Shown here one piece after another: positions 1-11,627 of a DNA stretch of 64,000 bases. The position numbers and the translations under genes were made by a program. This DNA is from Polytrichum commune (Eukaryota; Streptophyta; Polytrichopsida; Polytrichales; Polytrichaceae). Numbering within the stretch: position 1 is the stretch's first letter; every line of letters begins with the position of its first letter. The stretch covers positions 15,584,527 to 15,648,526 of the forward strand of contig OX485808.1 in assembly GCA_950295325.1 (NCBI GenBank), written 5' to 3'. The notes below the pieces were generated by a model. The model saw only the letters and a program-made list of their open reading frames with translations. It had not been told where the DNA came from and searched no databases.

Positions 1-47
1 GACACAGAAAGACTCTGTAATCACAAAAACATGATGCAGAAACTTAC

Positions 48-1552
48 CTTCTGTGACGTACCACTGTAATAAGAATGGCTGGACCTTGTGAAAGTAGGTT
101 GTGCAGGACCTGGAGGGTATGTTGAATCTTGCGATGAAGAAGCAGACATCTGTTCAATACGCCTCTGAACTTCTGGCTTCAAACTTTCAAGCTCGTTTAT
201 GATTTGCATCGACCTCTGATGATGCACACCACCACACCCGGAATGATTAGGTTTGCATTACCCTCACTTTCTACTCCTACTGAACCGTTTATCTGGTGTA
301 ATCTTTCTTATATCCAACTGCCTTCACCTAACTAATGTTTCACTACAACATCATATGTTTCTTGATTTCTTCAATAGCACATCCAGTTGTCAATATAAAT
401 GCACCAAATTCAACTTAGAGAGGTGTTAAAATGCAGGATTTACAAAAAAAAACAAATGAATATGTAAACTGTACTTTTACTTTCATACTCTAAACGAGTA
501 GTAACTTGAGTAAAGAACAAATCCCAAACGAATATCAAGTTGGGAAGTGAAAGTATCTGACCATCAAATTCATTATACGAAACTGCCACCAATACCCCTT
601 TACTTCATCAATTCTCAAAAACATTGATTCTTGCATTTAAAATTAGAGGGGAGAAATTCTTAAGCGAAAGGGCAAAAACCAGTTTGGCATATTCAAAGCT
701 TTGTGTCTCTAAACAGAAGTATTAGTAAAAAGTCCGATGGGGGGAAGAATTTATACTTTTCTGTACTCAATTCGCAGTGCTGATTGCTGCTGATAATCAC
801 GATGATTAGGTATAGTATCTGTTACCAAACTGCAAAACGAGAAAACAAGAACCAATAACCATCAAGCCTGAAGCTCGTTGGCAAATTGCAGTGAAGTCGG
901 TATTCAGCTCAAAGAGCCATTTTAACGTTTCTGACGCAATAATTCCCAACAAAGAGGCTGGATGGCAGTCGTATAAGTAACAATGTACTTCGACTGTCTC
1001 CTTTCTATAACCTGTTCGGGAAACATGACAAAAAAGCTAGAGTAGAAAGAATTGCAAGGAAAGCAGCATCAATAACTGCAGTAAAAGGCCAACTGCACAA
1101 ACCTAGTGAAACGGAGGAGAAGAATATAGAGATCTACAACATTGTCTTCCTCACGGTATATACTAGCCTGCACATCACCACACCAAAAGAAAACAGAAAA
1201 AACATCAATCTCAATTAGTTACTCATCCAAACCCAAGACAAAGATGACACAATCCTAATTCTAGACCAATTCAGTCACACAATAGAAAGACAAGCTTTAG
1301 CCCGGAATTTCATTGAAAATGAGTTACAACACAGATACAAACACAAACACAACACTATCAGGGACGGAGTGGCATTCAAGTCTTGAAATCAGATAGGTTA
1401 TCAAATAAGAATACCTGCTTCAGGAGATTGCTCGCCATGCGATAGTAAAGCCTTATCGATAACCTATTATCGACTTCTACTCTTTTCGTCCTGGATGCGA
1501 TGAAAGCAGGGTACTTCATGTTGTTCCCACCGTAATCCGAAGGAACAGACAT
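48..1552 (-). CDS. AMSH: AMSH-type deubiquitinase, N-terminal part (gene continues past the left edge)
   Basis: AMSH proteins are JAMM-metalloprotease deubiquitinases that act with ESCRT-III in endosomal sorting; this assignment rests on the N-terminal half only. Four coding exons were read on the minus strand: 1552-1415, 1167-1103, 829-757 and 215-48, all with GT-AG borders and consistent phase. They join to a protein beginning MSVPSDYGG and containing RVEVDNRLSIRLYYRMASNL, then ASIYREEDNVVDLYILLLRF, VTDTIPNHRDY and INELESLKPEVQRRIEQM. This is the conserved USP8-dimerisation/MIT-like region of plant AMSH1/AMSH3. The last exon ends at a good GTAAGT donor, so the linker and the catalytic JAMM domain lie outside the window. 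A second in-frame Met (MKYPAF) could also serve as start. A (CT)n tract at about 1971-1987 probably lies in the 5' leader. Confidence 0.88.
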
Positions 1553-1970
1553 CTTTACCGACAACTCTAAACACTTACAAATTCCACTTGTAAGGACAAT
1601 AAATCTGCTTTCAGAGCAATAGCATCCGCACAATCGATCAAAACCTTTCCTCGATTAGCTTGCCTGCCACTCTTCCTCAATTTCAAGAACAAAAAGCTCT
1701 CCTACTGGATTCGTGAACTCTACGAACTCCCTAAACCAAAATATCAGCACAGTTCCCGAGGAGGACATCAAAAGATGATAAACGCAAAGCTACGGCTATG
1801 TGGTGAACCACTCCCAACAGCTAATCTAATCGCAATTTATCTGATTGACTTCACCTTTCACCTTTCACCGTTCCTTGAGCTCTAAAGTATCGTTAGCACA
1901 GTTTCCAAGGATAGAAATGAACCTCCCAGCATGAATCTTGTGGAGTATTCCACTACATACAATTTTCTGA

Positions 1971-1987
1971 AGCTCTCTCTCTCTCTA
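1971..1987. repeat. (CT)n microsatellite upstream of the AMSH start
   Basis: A short CT run, read as GA on the minus strand, about 420 bp upstream of the AMSH start codon. Such tracts are common in plant 5' leaders and core promoters; the position fits the leader of the AMSH gene. Confidence 0.5.
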
Positions 1988-2095
1988 TGTAACCTTAGGT
2001 AGCCATTCCTTCCTCTGCTCTCTGATGAACTACGAAGTGAGCAATTCGTCGCCGGATTCGGTGATCGTAGGGTCGTTGGATGCGGAGGAGATGAA

Positions 2096-2488
2096 TTAGG
2101 TCATTTGATGACGAGTCTTTTGTTGCGGCTGGGAGGAAAATTGAACAATTGGCACTTCGCAGTTTGTTGCCAGGTGCATCGAGGAACGTTCGGCCGAACG
2201 CTTAAGCTTAAGACGAGAGAAGAGACGAGTGGGGTCGACATCCTGATTGGGATCTTGAATGAGGTCCTGAGGCCACGTGGACGTCACTGAATGACGGGGA
2301 AGCGCCTCGAGACGCATTTGGTGACCTGCATCCAGGTCCGCAGGTTGAGTTACACGCGGCGAACTCGGTTTGCTCCCCCGCGTTCCCAAGCTGTTATAAC
2401 TGGACTTCGGGAAAGAGCGTTGACTTAGGTATCCCTTCCCATGCACAAATCCAACTTTTGGGCTCCTTGAGGCTTGAATCTCTTGCAT
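2096..2488 (-). CDS. possible small hypothetical protein, 130 aa
   Basis: An ATG-initiated 130-residue reading frame upstream of the AMSH gene on the same strand, in a stretch richer in G+C than its surroundings. The product is basic and hydrophilic, rich in Ser, Arg, Gln and Pro, with no signal peptide, membrane segment or motif I recognise; WPQDLIQDPNQDVDPTRLFS is its most ordered-looking stretch. It could be a lineage-specific gene, a coding exon of a longer transcript, or chance coding in the promoter/leader island of AMSH, where a shorter frame (61 codons) is also open on the other strand. I do not recognise a family. Confidence 0.3.
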   Translation of the reverse strand: MQEIQASRSPKVGFVHGKGYLSQRSFPKSSYNSLGTRGSKPSSPRVTQPADLDAGHQMRLEALPRHSVTSTWPQDLIQDPNQDVDPTRLFSRLKLKRSAERSSMHLATNCEVPIVQFSSQPQQKTRHQMT

Positions 2489-3019
2489 AGCTTAATAGGC
2501 TACTATGACCAAAGTTACATGCTATTAGGTAGTCTAACATGGCCACTATAAATGACGCCGGCCGACCAATAACTTACGTACTTTGCATTGGGCCACATTT
2601 TCCAAAAGTGGACGTTTGTTGTGCCGGGCTCAATGGATCTCGATTCATTAGAATTAGGGTAGACGGGTCTTCTATAGGCGAGAGACGTGTTGTTTCTCTT
2701 TCGGTTAACCTGCATTTCTTGGGATATCTAGCATGGGATTATTACAAGATAAGTACAACACGTTATTATGCAAAGTAAGTGTTTTTCTACATCATCAGGT
2801 TCACATTGTAGTGTGCAGTGCAAAAAAGCTGCAAGATGTTGTGATTAATATACTCCTAGGATTTTGTGGCCTGCCCGACTGGAAGGTATGTGTTGACTAA
2901 TGTTATGTAGGAAATTCGTAACAAGGTTGTTGACATGTCTCTCACACTTTTGGAGCTCCTATTAATATGTTGTCCATTATCAAAGCGATTGTTCTTTGAT
3001 TCTTAAATAGTCATGGAGG

Positions 3020-3170
3020 TCCCTTCCACCAATTATGTTGAATATTGATTGTGAAATAGTTAGCAAATTTTGAATGCATCATCCAAGTGTTTCTAAAACA
3101 CATGTCTTTTAGGTGTTTGTTCTAAGATCCATGCTTGATCATACACCACTTAAGTGTAGGTCTCCAAAAA
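3020..3170 (-). repeat. dispersed repeat copy, family I
   Basis: This segment resembles, in reverse orientation, the stretches at 5597-5740 and 17480-17660, and resembles 33757-33930 in the same orientation. Shared words include ACACATGT, the segment reading as AACATAATTGG on the other strand, and a run reading as CCTATATTTGAGTGGTGTGT in the better copies. No terminal repeats could be fixed in this copy. Confidence 0.45.
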
Positions 3171-3938
3171 TTTGTGTCATGTTGAGACAAGTAACAAAAT
3201 TAAGCTTGCTTATCTCAAAAGATTTAGAAAAAACAAAAAAAACAAAAAACAAGGGTACCATATTGTGTTTAAATGGATGATTTCCTGGCCATGATGTTCA
3301 AGTGCAAACTTGTGATTGCACTAGTGCAAAGAGAAAGTACTCTTGAAGAAGGTTGCTTGTTACTACTGTTGTGTGCACATAACCAACTTCCATTTATCAA
3401 GCACCTAGGTGTTGCAATGAGTAATTGGCGACCTACTTAGTGGGCACCTTCTATTTTCAAGCATCTAGGTCTTGTGATGACTAACCTATTCGGAAGTTCT
3501 TTGTCTTCCTGACAACTATCTATATGTTAGCTCAAGTTCACCTACAAGTGGTGCTCCTTGTAGCTCGCAAGATTCTAAATAGACTAGCAACCAATGCGAG
3601 ATTTTTATGTTCTATTTTGTATGTTTGTAGTGCTCTTGTTTGAAGGATCCCCCCCCCCCATCTCAAACCAAGATCCCCTACAAATTCATAATCATATTTT
3701 TTGGTTGGCGCAACATGTAAACAACTAGACTTCAAGTAAGTACATCATCTCTAACAAGAGATTTTACAACATCGTTTAATGACCGATTAGGGTGCATTTT
3801 CATTGACAAGCAAAAATGGAAACATTGATGTCATCGAGAATCCATGACAAAACCTTTCTCTCCATAAAGTACGAATATGAATGAATTTCCACCCCTTCCA
3901 CCGGATTTCACAATGCGGATATGCACTCCTAAACATAC

Positions 3939-4165
3939 ACTACACTACCTATTGTATTTAGTGTCACTTACTATTTGGAGTCACACAATGCTATAACTTT
4001 TTTTGTTATTGTTGATGTAATTTTATCAAGTAAAGATGTTGATGTTCTATTATAATGTCCAAACAACCAACTTGACCTTTGCTCGTAAACTACAAAATAT
4101 ACGGTAAGTAATTATAACATTGCATGATTCCAAATAGTAAGTGACACACTAAATACACTATTTAT
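3939..4165. mobile_element. MITE-like element with about 50-bp terminal inverted repeats
   Basis: The left end (TATTTAGTGTCACTTACTAT, from about 3955) is repeated inverted at the right end (about 4112-4165: TTCCAAATAGTAAGTG then ACACTAAATACACTATT). The arms match over roughly 50 bp with a few mismatches, and the core is about 120 bp of AT-rich non-coding sequence. The TAGTGTATTTAGTGTCA-like end resembles the elements at 11231 and 56453, so it may be a distant relative of that family. Confidence 0.65.
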
Positions 4166-4310
4166 TGTTGTTACTCGGAGAAGGTGGCACCAAGGGAACA
4201 TCACCTCGTTTCCACTTCTCGTTGAATGGATATATGCACATTAGCTTAACACAATTTTCAAAGTAGGAAACCGACCTATAGGCCTGCACGCTAGAGCCCT
4301 ACATCGGGCG

Positions 4311-4662
4311 CCCATACCCATGCCCATGCCCATACCCACCCATGCCCATGGGTTTGGGTGGGCATGGGTGCAATATTATTGTTCATGGGCGGGCATGGGT
4401 GGGCATGGCTGCGCTATTATTGTTCATGGGCGGGCATGGGCGGGCATGGGTGGCCATGGGTGGGGCATAATTACACAATTACACAATTACACATTACACA
4501 TTACATAATTTTTGAATACATGGGCGCAATTTGAATAGCATGGGTGGGCATGGGTGGGCACATGTCATGCTATGTGTGGGCATGGGTGGGCATGGGTGCG
4601 CACATGTCATGCCATGGGTGGGCATAGGTCGTTGCTGATGGGCATGGTCTGGGTATGGGTGC
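4311..4662. repeat. GGGCATGGGT-type minisatellite
   Basis: A tandem array of 8-10-base units (GGGCATGGGT, GGGCATGGGC) in two blocks, 4311-4465 and 4537-4662, separated by an (ATTACACA)n-like stretch. The first 40 bases carry the same motif inverted (CCCATGCCCATGCCCA), so the left edge can fold back on the array. The open frames here are low-complexity by-products. Confidence 0.8.
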
Positions 4663-4887
4663 AATTAGAAAGGAAAATGTTGGGCTCTGCTGCATGCGTA
4701 CACAGGAAAACAACACACGGCAATTGACACTAGGAAGGCACTTTAATGACATGTGGATTGACTCGTTGCAAAACGATGATAGTGGTAAGAAGTTAACATG
4801 CAAGAGTGTTGGAATTGAATTCCACACAATCCAACTATAGTTACATTTTGCTACAATGATTATCTCAAATAAATAAATAAATTACCT

Positions 4888-5088
4888 GGTCCGAGATGAC
4901 CTTAAACTACCGGATGATGGTGGAGAGATACCCAAATCTCAAGGAAGAGGTTGGTGGTTTGAATCCCAGCTATGAAATCTTCTCTCTACTTGACGAAAAA
5001 CTTGCCAGGTGGTCAACCGCCTCCTGTGCTTTGGCGCTAGCCTGTCGGCCTTCTGTCTCACAAATTTATTTATTTAAAAAAAAAAAAA
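4888..5088 (+). mobile_element. SINE-like element with poly(A) tail
   Basis: The unit begins GGTCCGAGATGACC and ends in an A13 tract at 5076-5088. It contains GGTTTGAATCC at 4956-4966, one base off the pol III B box GGTTCGANNCC. The first 110 bp recur inverted at 5190-5305. A tRNA-derived SINE is the simplest reading; a foldback element is the alternative. Confidence 0.55.
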
Positions 5089-5189
5089 CCAATGTCAGGC
5101 AATCCGACGTGAATTTGAGCCCATTGGTCTTATCGTGCTCAAGAATCTTCTTGGTGCAAGGTGGGCTTTTGGCTTCCTACCTACCTAGC

Positions 5190-5305
5190 TAGTTTTTTCC
5201 GTCAAGTAGAGAGAAGATTTCACAACGGGAATCGAACCACCAACCACTCCATTTGGGAATGGGTACTTCTCCACTATCACCTAATAGTTTAGGGTCATCT
5301 CGGAC
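5190..5305 (-). mobile_element. second SINE-like copy, inverted
   Basis: The reverse complement matches 4888-5003 closely: GGTCCGAGATGACC head, a GGTTCGATTCC box at 5228-5238 that fits the pol III B box exactly, and GAAATCTTCTCTCTACTTGA. Beyond the Ser-like CTACTTGAC the two copies diverge, so this copy is either truncated or has a different 3' part. It faces the first copy head-out, giving a potential hairpin of about 110-bp arms. Confidence 0.55.
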
Positions 5306-5596
5306 CATTATCCTAATTATTGGGGAGTTACACAGTGTAATGACATCTTACTCATGAGTTTCATTTTTAGTAATGAAAGTTCAATAGGTTGTTCGGGCAT
5401 CGTAGAGCATGAATGACTTTGCTTGGTAAAAGATTATCTTCTCATTAAATAGTTACAACACTGTGTAACTCCGAATAGTAACATGCACTGATTGGGATAA
5501 TTTGTGAATTGGCTCTCCCAAAGAGTGTTGCTTCGTTAATGAAAGGTATACTAACGTAAACGTGCATAAACCCAACATAAGCAAAAATTTAGACAC

Positions 5597-5740
5597 CCAT
5601 GTTTTGAGTGGTGCGTGTTAGGTGTGGATCTAAGAACGAGCACCAATGAGACATGTGTTTAAAAGAGATTAGACTACATGCTCAAAATATGTTACCCATT
5701 CCATGTTCAATAATCAACATGAGATGAACCTGTATTATAT
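5597..5740 (+). repeat. dispersed repeat copy, family I
   Basis: Shares order and wording with 17480-17660: AGACACC, TTTGAGTGGTG, GAGACATGTGT, ACTACATGCTCAAAAT, CATTCCATGTTCAATA. Copies at 3020 and 33757 are inverted. Ends are not defined. Confidence 0.5.
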
Positions 5741-6043
5741 AATGAGGAGGGGAACATTTCACTTTTACAATGAAAACTTATGAGGCAAATGACTACACGC
5801 ACAAATTGGACTAATTTTATTGCACTAATCGTTTGTTTTATGTCTTACGAGAGGTGGGTGGATAGAGAAATTATTTGAAAAACGAGTGGATTACACACGT
5901 TTGCAGTATATCAATTGGCTTGTGGATTCACCCGTCGTATAGAACGTTCAAATATAACATTGCTTATATCTATCCAACAAGAGATTGTGACATGGAATGA
6001 TACTATTATTTGTAAACTCAAAATGCAAATGATCATGATGTAA

Positions 6044-6063
6044 GATAGATAGATAGATAGATA
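6044..6063 (+). repeat. (GATA)n microsatellite
   Basis: Five uninterrupted GATA units in AT-rich spacer. Confidence 0.85.
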
Positions 6064-7026
6064 AACCAACTTCAAGTGAAAACAAACATAAATAAAAAGC
6101 CTCTTCACCCTTCAACTTACCATTGTCAATTTTCGGTGGATAATATATTTACATATTAACATTAATCACATTTATTGCCTTTGCCATGTGGGAAGAGATC
6201 TGGGCGTGGTCTTTGAAATGATCTAAAATTTCGCAACCACCCAAAACCAATTACCTATGATGTTAATAACTCCTTCTTCAAGTGGAATCCAGTTGCAAAT
6301 GGCTATTGATGTGAAGTGATCTCTATAATGAGGCCAAGGTTGGTCTTGGTTAGACAACCAACCATAATTGACCACATGTGCAAGTAATACTAGGGTAGAT
6401 CACCCTTGTGACCAACCACTTTTTATTTTATCGTTTATAGAATTATATAATACAAGTTTATGAACATGGTTCATTTCCTTATTAGTTGACCGAAACGCTC
6501 AACCCTCCTTGACATTGAAGGAAACCCCCCCCCCCCCGGGCTTCACCCTTGTTGCCAAAGCTTTGGATATTAATGACATTATCAAAAAAAATATGGGGAT
6601 GTCAACTAGACGAGTCCAAATCTCTCAATAAATAATCAAATTCGACCACCTATTGAAAATTGAAAATTAAATATACACTAGATATTTCCATATTTTGAGG
6701 TCAAACTCACCCCCCCCCCCGCGGGGTCAAAAATCATGGCTTTGCCCCTGATTATGGTAACGATGTTGTATATCATTATCATGTTAATCAATCTTTTCAC
6801 ATGGTTCATTCCATGATTTAGTGAAGTGTGTTGCTCTCGTTTTTTAATGGATTTATTTATGCCAAAAAGGGATTTTATGTGGCATAAACACCTTATAAAC
6901 ATGTGAGTTAATAACAACCTCGACCCCTTAAGGACATATGGAACTCATAAGTGGTTGTTGCCTAGCTTTAAGGTTCCATTCCACCCTCCTACTTGGCTCA
7001 TGAGGTGTCCAAGCCTCTGAATAAAT

Positions 7027-7312
7027 GATTTGGAGAGGGCCAAGGCTAGATGCCCACCTCTTTGAGTTGGGCCCCACCCACTATTACCCAAGATGAGGAC
7101 GTCTTCAATTTTATTCTAGGTTGTGTGTCTCTTTATTAAGATTATTTGACCTCACATCAACATCATAAGTCCCAAATTAGTATGGGAAATTCACATGAGA
7201 CCATTCACAAACATATGAGGGTCAAGTTATTACATCACTCCCTTTACCTTGGTAACATCGGTGGGGGCCTATGTCAAAGAGGTGGGCATCTAGCCCTAGC
7301 CATTTGAAGAGG
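7027..7312. mobile_element. MITE-like element with about 50-bp inverted ends
   Basis: GGCTAGATGCCCACCTCTTT at the left end (about 7042) is found inverted at the right end (AAAGAGGTGGGCATCTAGCC, about 7276). The match extends to about 50 bp per arm with several mismatches. The core is non-coding. No target-site duplication could be assigned with confidence. Confidence 0.6.
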
Positions 7313-9190
7313 AGGCATGAGGAGATAGGAAAGGGATTTGCTATCATTGAGTGTTGTTGCCACAAATAAATACCATAATTTAACGGTGGAATTTGGGATT
7401 TATACGTTTGTTGCCCTGGGTGTCATTATTTTCTTATATTTGGTAATTGTCATTAGTTTGTGTGGCTCCCTATCGCACCGCTTATATTGTGTAGTCTATG
7501 CATCAAGTGTAGATGGTTTAAGAGCACATGAATTTGTGAGGCTTTCACCAGAGTTCTGAATGTCAATCACATTGAGCCATTACTCCATGAAATATGAAAA
7601 ATTGATGATTTTAAACTAAATGTTTGATGATTATGATGGTCATGTCACAAGTTGACTTTGTTTTATAAGTTTGCAGATGCACCCAACTACAACAATAACC
7701 CTTAAATGCATGGAGGAGTACACAAAAACCATAGATGCATCATAAATTGTGTGTTTATGGTTTAATTTGACCATGGCTTGTAGCCAGAAGGTGTACACTT
7801 TGAATTTCAAGTCACAATTAAACATGCCTTGTATAATTGAAATCAAATTTTTATATTTTGATAAAGAATAATGTTTCAAGTATTTATTCTTTGAGATTCC
7901 ATGCGATTTAATATTAACATTAACATTATTATTATTTTATTTGAAATGTGTGGTTAGTTGAGAGCACAAGGTCCATAGTATAAAAAATGGAGTGAATTTT
8001 GTATGAGATATTTATTTCCTTCATAACTTCCTTACAAAGTACGTTCTTCAACAATAATTTTTTTTGACATACATTAAATCTCATTTTAATATTCCTTGCA
8101 AAATTTGCACATGGCACTTGATCATGAGATATGTACCATTGAAAGGATGATCATGACATATGTACCACTGAAAGGATGATCATGATATATGTATCACTAA
8201 GAGGATTTTTTTATGACCATCCGAAATGTATGGAGTGACCATCCGTGAAGCTTCCTTTCGACATGAAAATGTCCTCGAAATCATCCATCAATTAGCCATT
8301 ATTTAGCTTTGTAGGCACTCAACCCCTACAAGTTTGGGGGGGGGGTCCCATAGGGAGAAAACTTCTCAATTTTCATAGCATTCGATCAACTAGGGTTCAT
8401 TGCTACAAAAACAAGTGCAGATGATCATTGGACCATAGGATCTTGTGCTCAACATAACCAACTACACAATGTTAAATTTCCAACCAAATAAAAAGAATCG
8501 GGTGTTGGAACAATTGGAACATTCATGGGGAATGGGCTGCACATTCAACGGGTTGCCTACATTGCATTGGGGGACGATCCACATTCTCAGGTGGTGCCCG
8601 TTGTGCGAAAGGTGCATAGAGACAAAGACATCGCTACAACTAATAGGCTAGATGGACACATGGGCAACACAATATAAGGGTTAGGAGTTTGTATAACTTT
8701 TACATCGTCAAAATTGGTGAATATGGTCATATGAGTGGAAGCCCCTTGTAGGGAATTTTTTGCCACGCATTGAAGGAAAACAATCTTCAAAAGTGTGTAT
8801 TTTAATAGCCAAACTACATAATAAAAAAAAATAGAGAGACTCAAAACGGGTCTCTCTGGCCCTTATGGGTTAAAATATAAAGTTAATTTATATCCCTTCA
8901 ATATTGTCAACTTTGAAAACACTCTAAATGGAACATGGGTCATGCAAGAACGGTATGATACCACGCCATATGGTGATCATCGACGTTGGATTGGTACTTT
9001 GCAAAACATATACCAATGTGATGATGGTTTATGGAATTCCAAAAACCATTGCTGGCAAAGTCTTGTACCCTCAATTGTGCTATGCCAAGGCTAATATGTC
9101 AATGAACATGCTAGATTAAAGGTTTTAAAAAAAAAAAAAAAAAAACATGTGCCATGAACATCATATGATGATTATTGTTCATATCATTAC

Positions 9191-9616
9191 ATTATATGGT
9201 ATTTAGTGTCACGTACACTAATTATCAACATGACATCATTTGTCAACATGAGTAACTTTTGTTCAAAGTGCATAGCTATTTACAATATGATTCTTGTTGT
9301 AATACAATGGAGTGCTTGAGACAATAATTTTACTTGTTAATATGCAACAAAGAAGATGTATCAATCGAGCATACTAACGCCAAATGCCATGTATTATACT
9401 TGTGGTCAACTTGTTATTAACCATTATATAACCTAGGCATAGACCTCACACTACTATTGAGCATACGGACGCCAAGATATTAGTAAGCATGTTAATGCCA
9501 AGTGTCATGAGATTACATTAATGATCACATTGTTGGCCATCAATGTGAACCAAGCATGGGTCTCATGACAGGGTAAGTGACACTGGTATGCATGTGACAC
9601 TTAATACCATAACTGG
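9191..9616. mobile_element. MITE-like element with short inverted ends
   Basis: TATGGTATTTAGTGTCACGT at the left end matches inverted GTGACACTTAATACCATA at the right end. The interior carries two AGCATACNNACGCCAA-like repeats near 9370, 9460 and 9490. No coding capacity is seen. Confidence 0.5.
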
Positions 9617-9760
9617 TGTAATATTCCAAAAGTTTACATAATCCTACAAATACTAAAGATACGTCGAAATTTGATCTTCAAAACATTAAACGTGCTTCTA
9701 ATTTAGGTATTAACGATAATCATCCTTAGCTATGAAGTCCCTCCGAGGTTGCCACAATTA

Positions 9761-10259
9761 GGGCCACTTCACACACGAGACTGAGAGCCCGTGATGAGTA
9801 CACTTCAAGCACTCTCATTGGTGGAAAAGGCGGAGCCAGTCCAAGTTCGCTTCACACTACGCTCGAGGGGCCAACGGAGTATGTGAATGCAAGATGGATG
9901 TAAAGATTACACGGATTCCTACATGGCATCAAATGGATCATGCTTCATGGTCACTTGAACTATTTTCAAAAACCACCTCTTGAAGGTAGGCCTAACACAA
10001 AACCAGGAGACTATGGCACTCCGAACGCTCACAACCGTTGATTTATTCTATTATACCATGTGTGAAGACCCGCACGAATATACATTCCTTAAAATAGAAT
10101 TTGGTTAAGAGTCCGGTCACATATGACTTCACACTACACCTGAGGGTCCGTGACCACACTACATGATTTTGAACATGTGTTGGGACGGCCTTTGGACACT
10201 TTCATTTGGGCTCTCACAATTTCATGGTCACGGCTCTTGGCTCGTGGGTGCAGTGGCCC
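9761..10259. mobile_element. PIF/Harbinger-type MITE, copy A1
   Basis: Terminal inverted repeats GGGCCACTTCACACACGAG (left) and its near-complement ending GTGGCCC (right), flanked by TTA on the left and TCA on the right. The GGGCC ends and three-base TTA/TAA targets fit PIF/Harbinger elements. The interior is closely similar to copy A2 at 37719, including CTCTCATTGGTGGAAA and the GTGGGCCTAACACAAAA-like run. No transposase is encoded. Confidence 0.75.
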
Positions 10260-10505
10260 TCAGACTCTGACCAATCAATGGTGGCAGTGTGATCCACGTT
10301 TATGAAAGATAAAGCTGGTCACCGTGTTTTCAGGGAACAGGAAACGAAGGGAACGTGGGTATTGTACAGGCCCCATAACGGCTACATACACACATATATA
10401 ATTCGCCTTCAACAGAGATTCTCCTGTATAATACATAAATACGTATATACTACCAATGTGATGTACCCTGTTACAGTATTCCAACTATACAGTATATGGT
10501 ATTTA

Positions 10506-10880
10506 AGTTAGATGGGTCTTAAGTGGCTTGTTTTCTTAATCGGATTCCTATATTTGATTGGTATGTGGTTCTGTAAGAATCAAAGAGCAAACATCATAAG
10601 GACTCGCGTTTAAAGAAGGTTGGACTATTTCATCAACAATCAATAACTACTCCACACTCAGTAGTGAACACATCTGGGAAGACTTATGTATTATGTTGAG
10701 AAATTAACAAACATGCACTTTTGGTAACCATGATCAAATCAAAGGAGGTGTGGTTTCAATATGGACTTCTTTGTTGTTGCAGATGTTTCATCGTAGATTT
10801 GCTAATGCAACACAAGTTTTGGTGTGTACGTCCAATCGATAGAGAGTTGGAAAATGAACAAAATAACACCCACGTACCTT
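10506..10880 (+). mobile_element. MITE-like element, family H copy 1
   Basis: Same family as 19721-20296. The left end (GATGGGTCTTAAGTGGCTTG) and right end (AATAACACCCACGTACCTT) are inverted relatives of each other, around AGAGCAAACATCATAA, CAACACAAGTTTTG and TGCACTTTTGGTAA blocks shared with the other copies. Confidence 0.6.
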
Positions 10881-11230
10881 ACTAGTGTCTCTTTCATATT
10901 TCAAATTATGCAATGCTATAAGTTATGACTATACACCTCAATTTTCACTTTTTTAAATCAACTTGGTACTTTCGTCTTTATAAAGATCAGTGCCTTTACT
11001 TGATGTAATCTTACATTGAGCTTAGAATTTATGTTATTGTATAACTTGGAATAGGACTTGTGGTACTCAATAACGTAAACGATGTAGTATTTGGATTCCG
11101 AATGTTTTCATCTTCAACTTAAGCTTAGCGTGAGGTTACCTTAGGATTTGGGTCCAAGAAACTATGAGTTTCAATACACCCCTTTAATGAACCCTATTTT
11201 CAAACTCAAGATTGGACCCAAGCTTGAAAA

Positions 11231-11627
11231 CTACACTGAATATTGTATTTACTCTCATCAATTCTAATTGTCTTGCTTAATACTAATCATAAACTACCCC
11301 TGTTGTGTCACTGACACTGAATGTAAACCTAACAATATTTGTCATTCCTTGTAAAATAACTCGGATATTATAAATATACAATGTAGCAAGAACTATCACT
11401 TCCTAAGTGATTTTTCATCCAAATTTTAATCATTTATGAGAGTATTTCAAGAAATGGATGTTAAGGTGTAGAATATATCAAACTTTGCTTCATTAATTGG
11501 CATGTGGACGAATCAAAAGTATGCTGGGAGGACAATACTTGTGAACTTATTTATAAGAAGTGTCATAAGAAAAGTTGCCACAATGACGTGAAATACCATA
11601 TGACACTAAATACAATATTTAGTGTAG
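11231..11627. mobile_element. MITE, family B copy 1
   Basis: Ends CTACACTGAATATTGTATTT and AAATACAATATTTAGTGTAG form inverted repeats of about 20 bp with one mismatch. The interior is collinear with 56453-56777 (AATTCTAATTGTCTTGCT, ATTTGTCATTCCTTGTAAA, AAGTGATTTTT). About 397 bp, non-coding. Confidence 0.75.

Noticed and set aside
2539-2778. 79-codon plus-strand frame and overlapping 66-codon minus-strand frame
   Set aside because: Short, overlapping on both strands, no motif and no splice partners.
4320-4827. Frames across the minisatellite
   Set aside because: Their residues simply translate the repeat unit.
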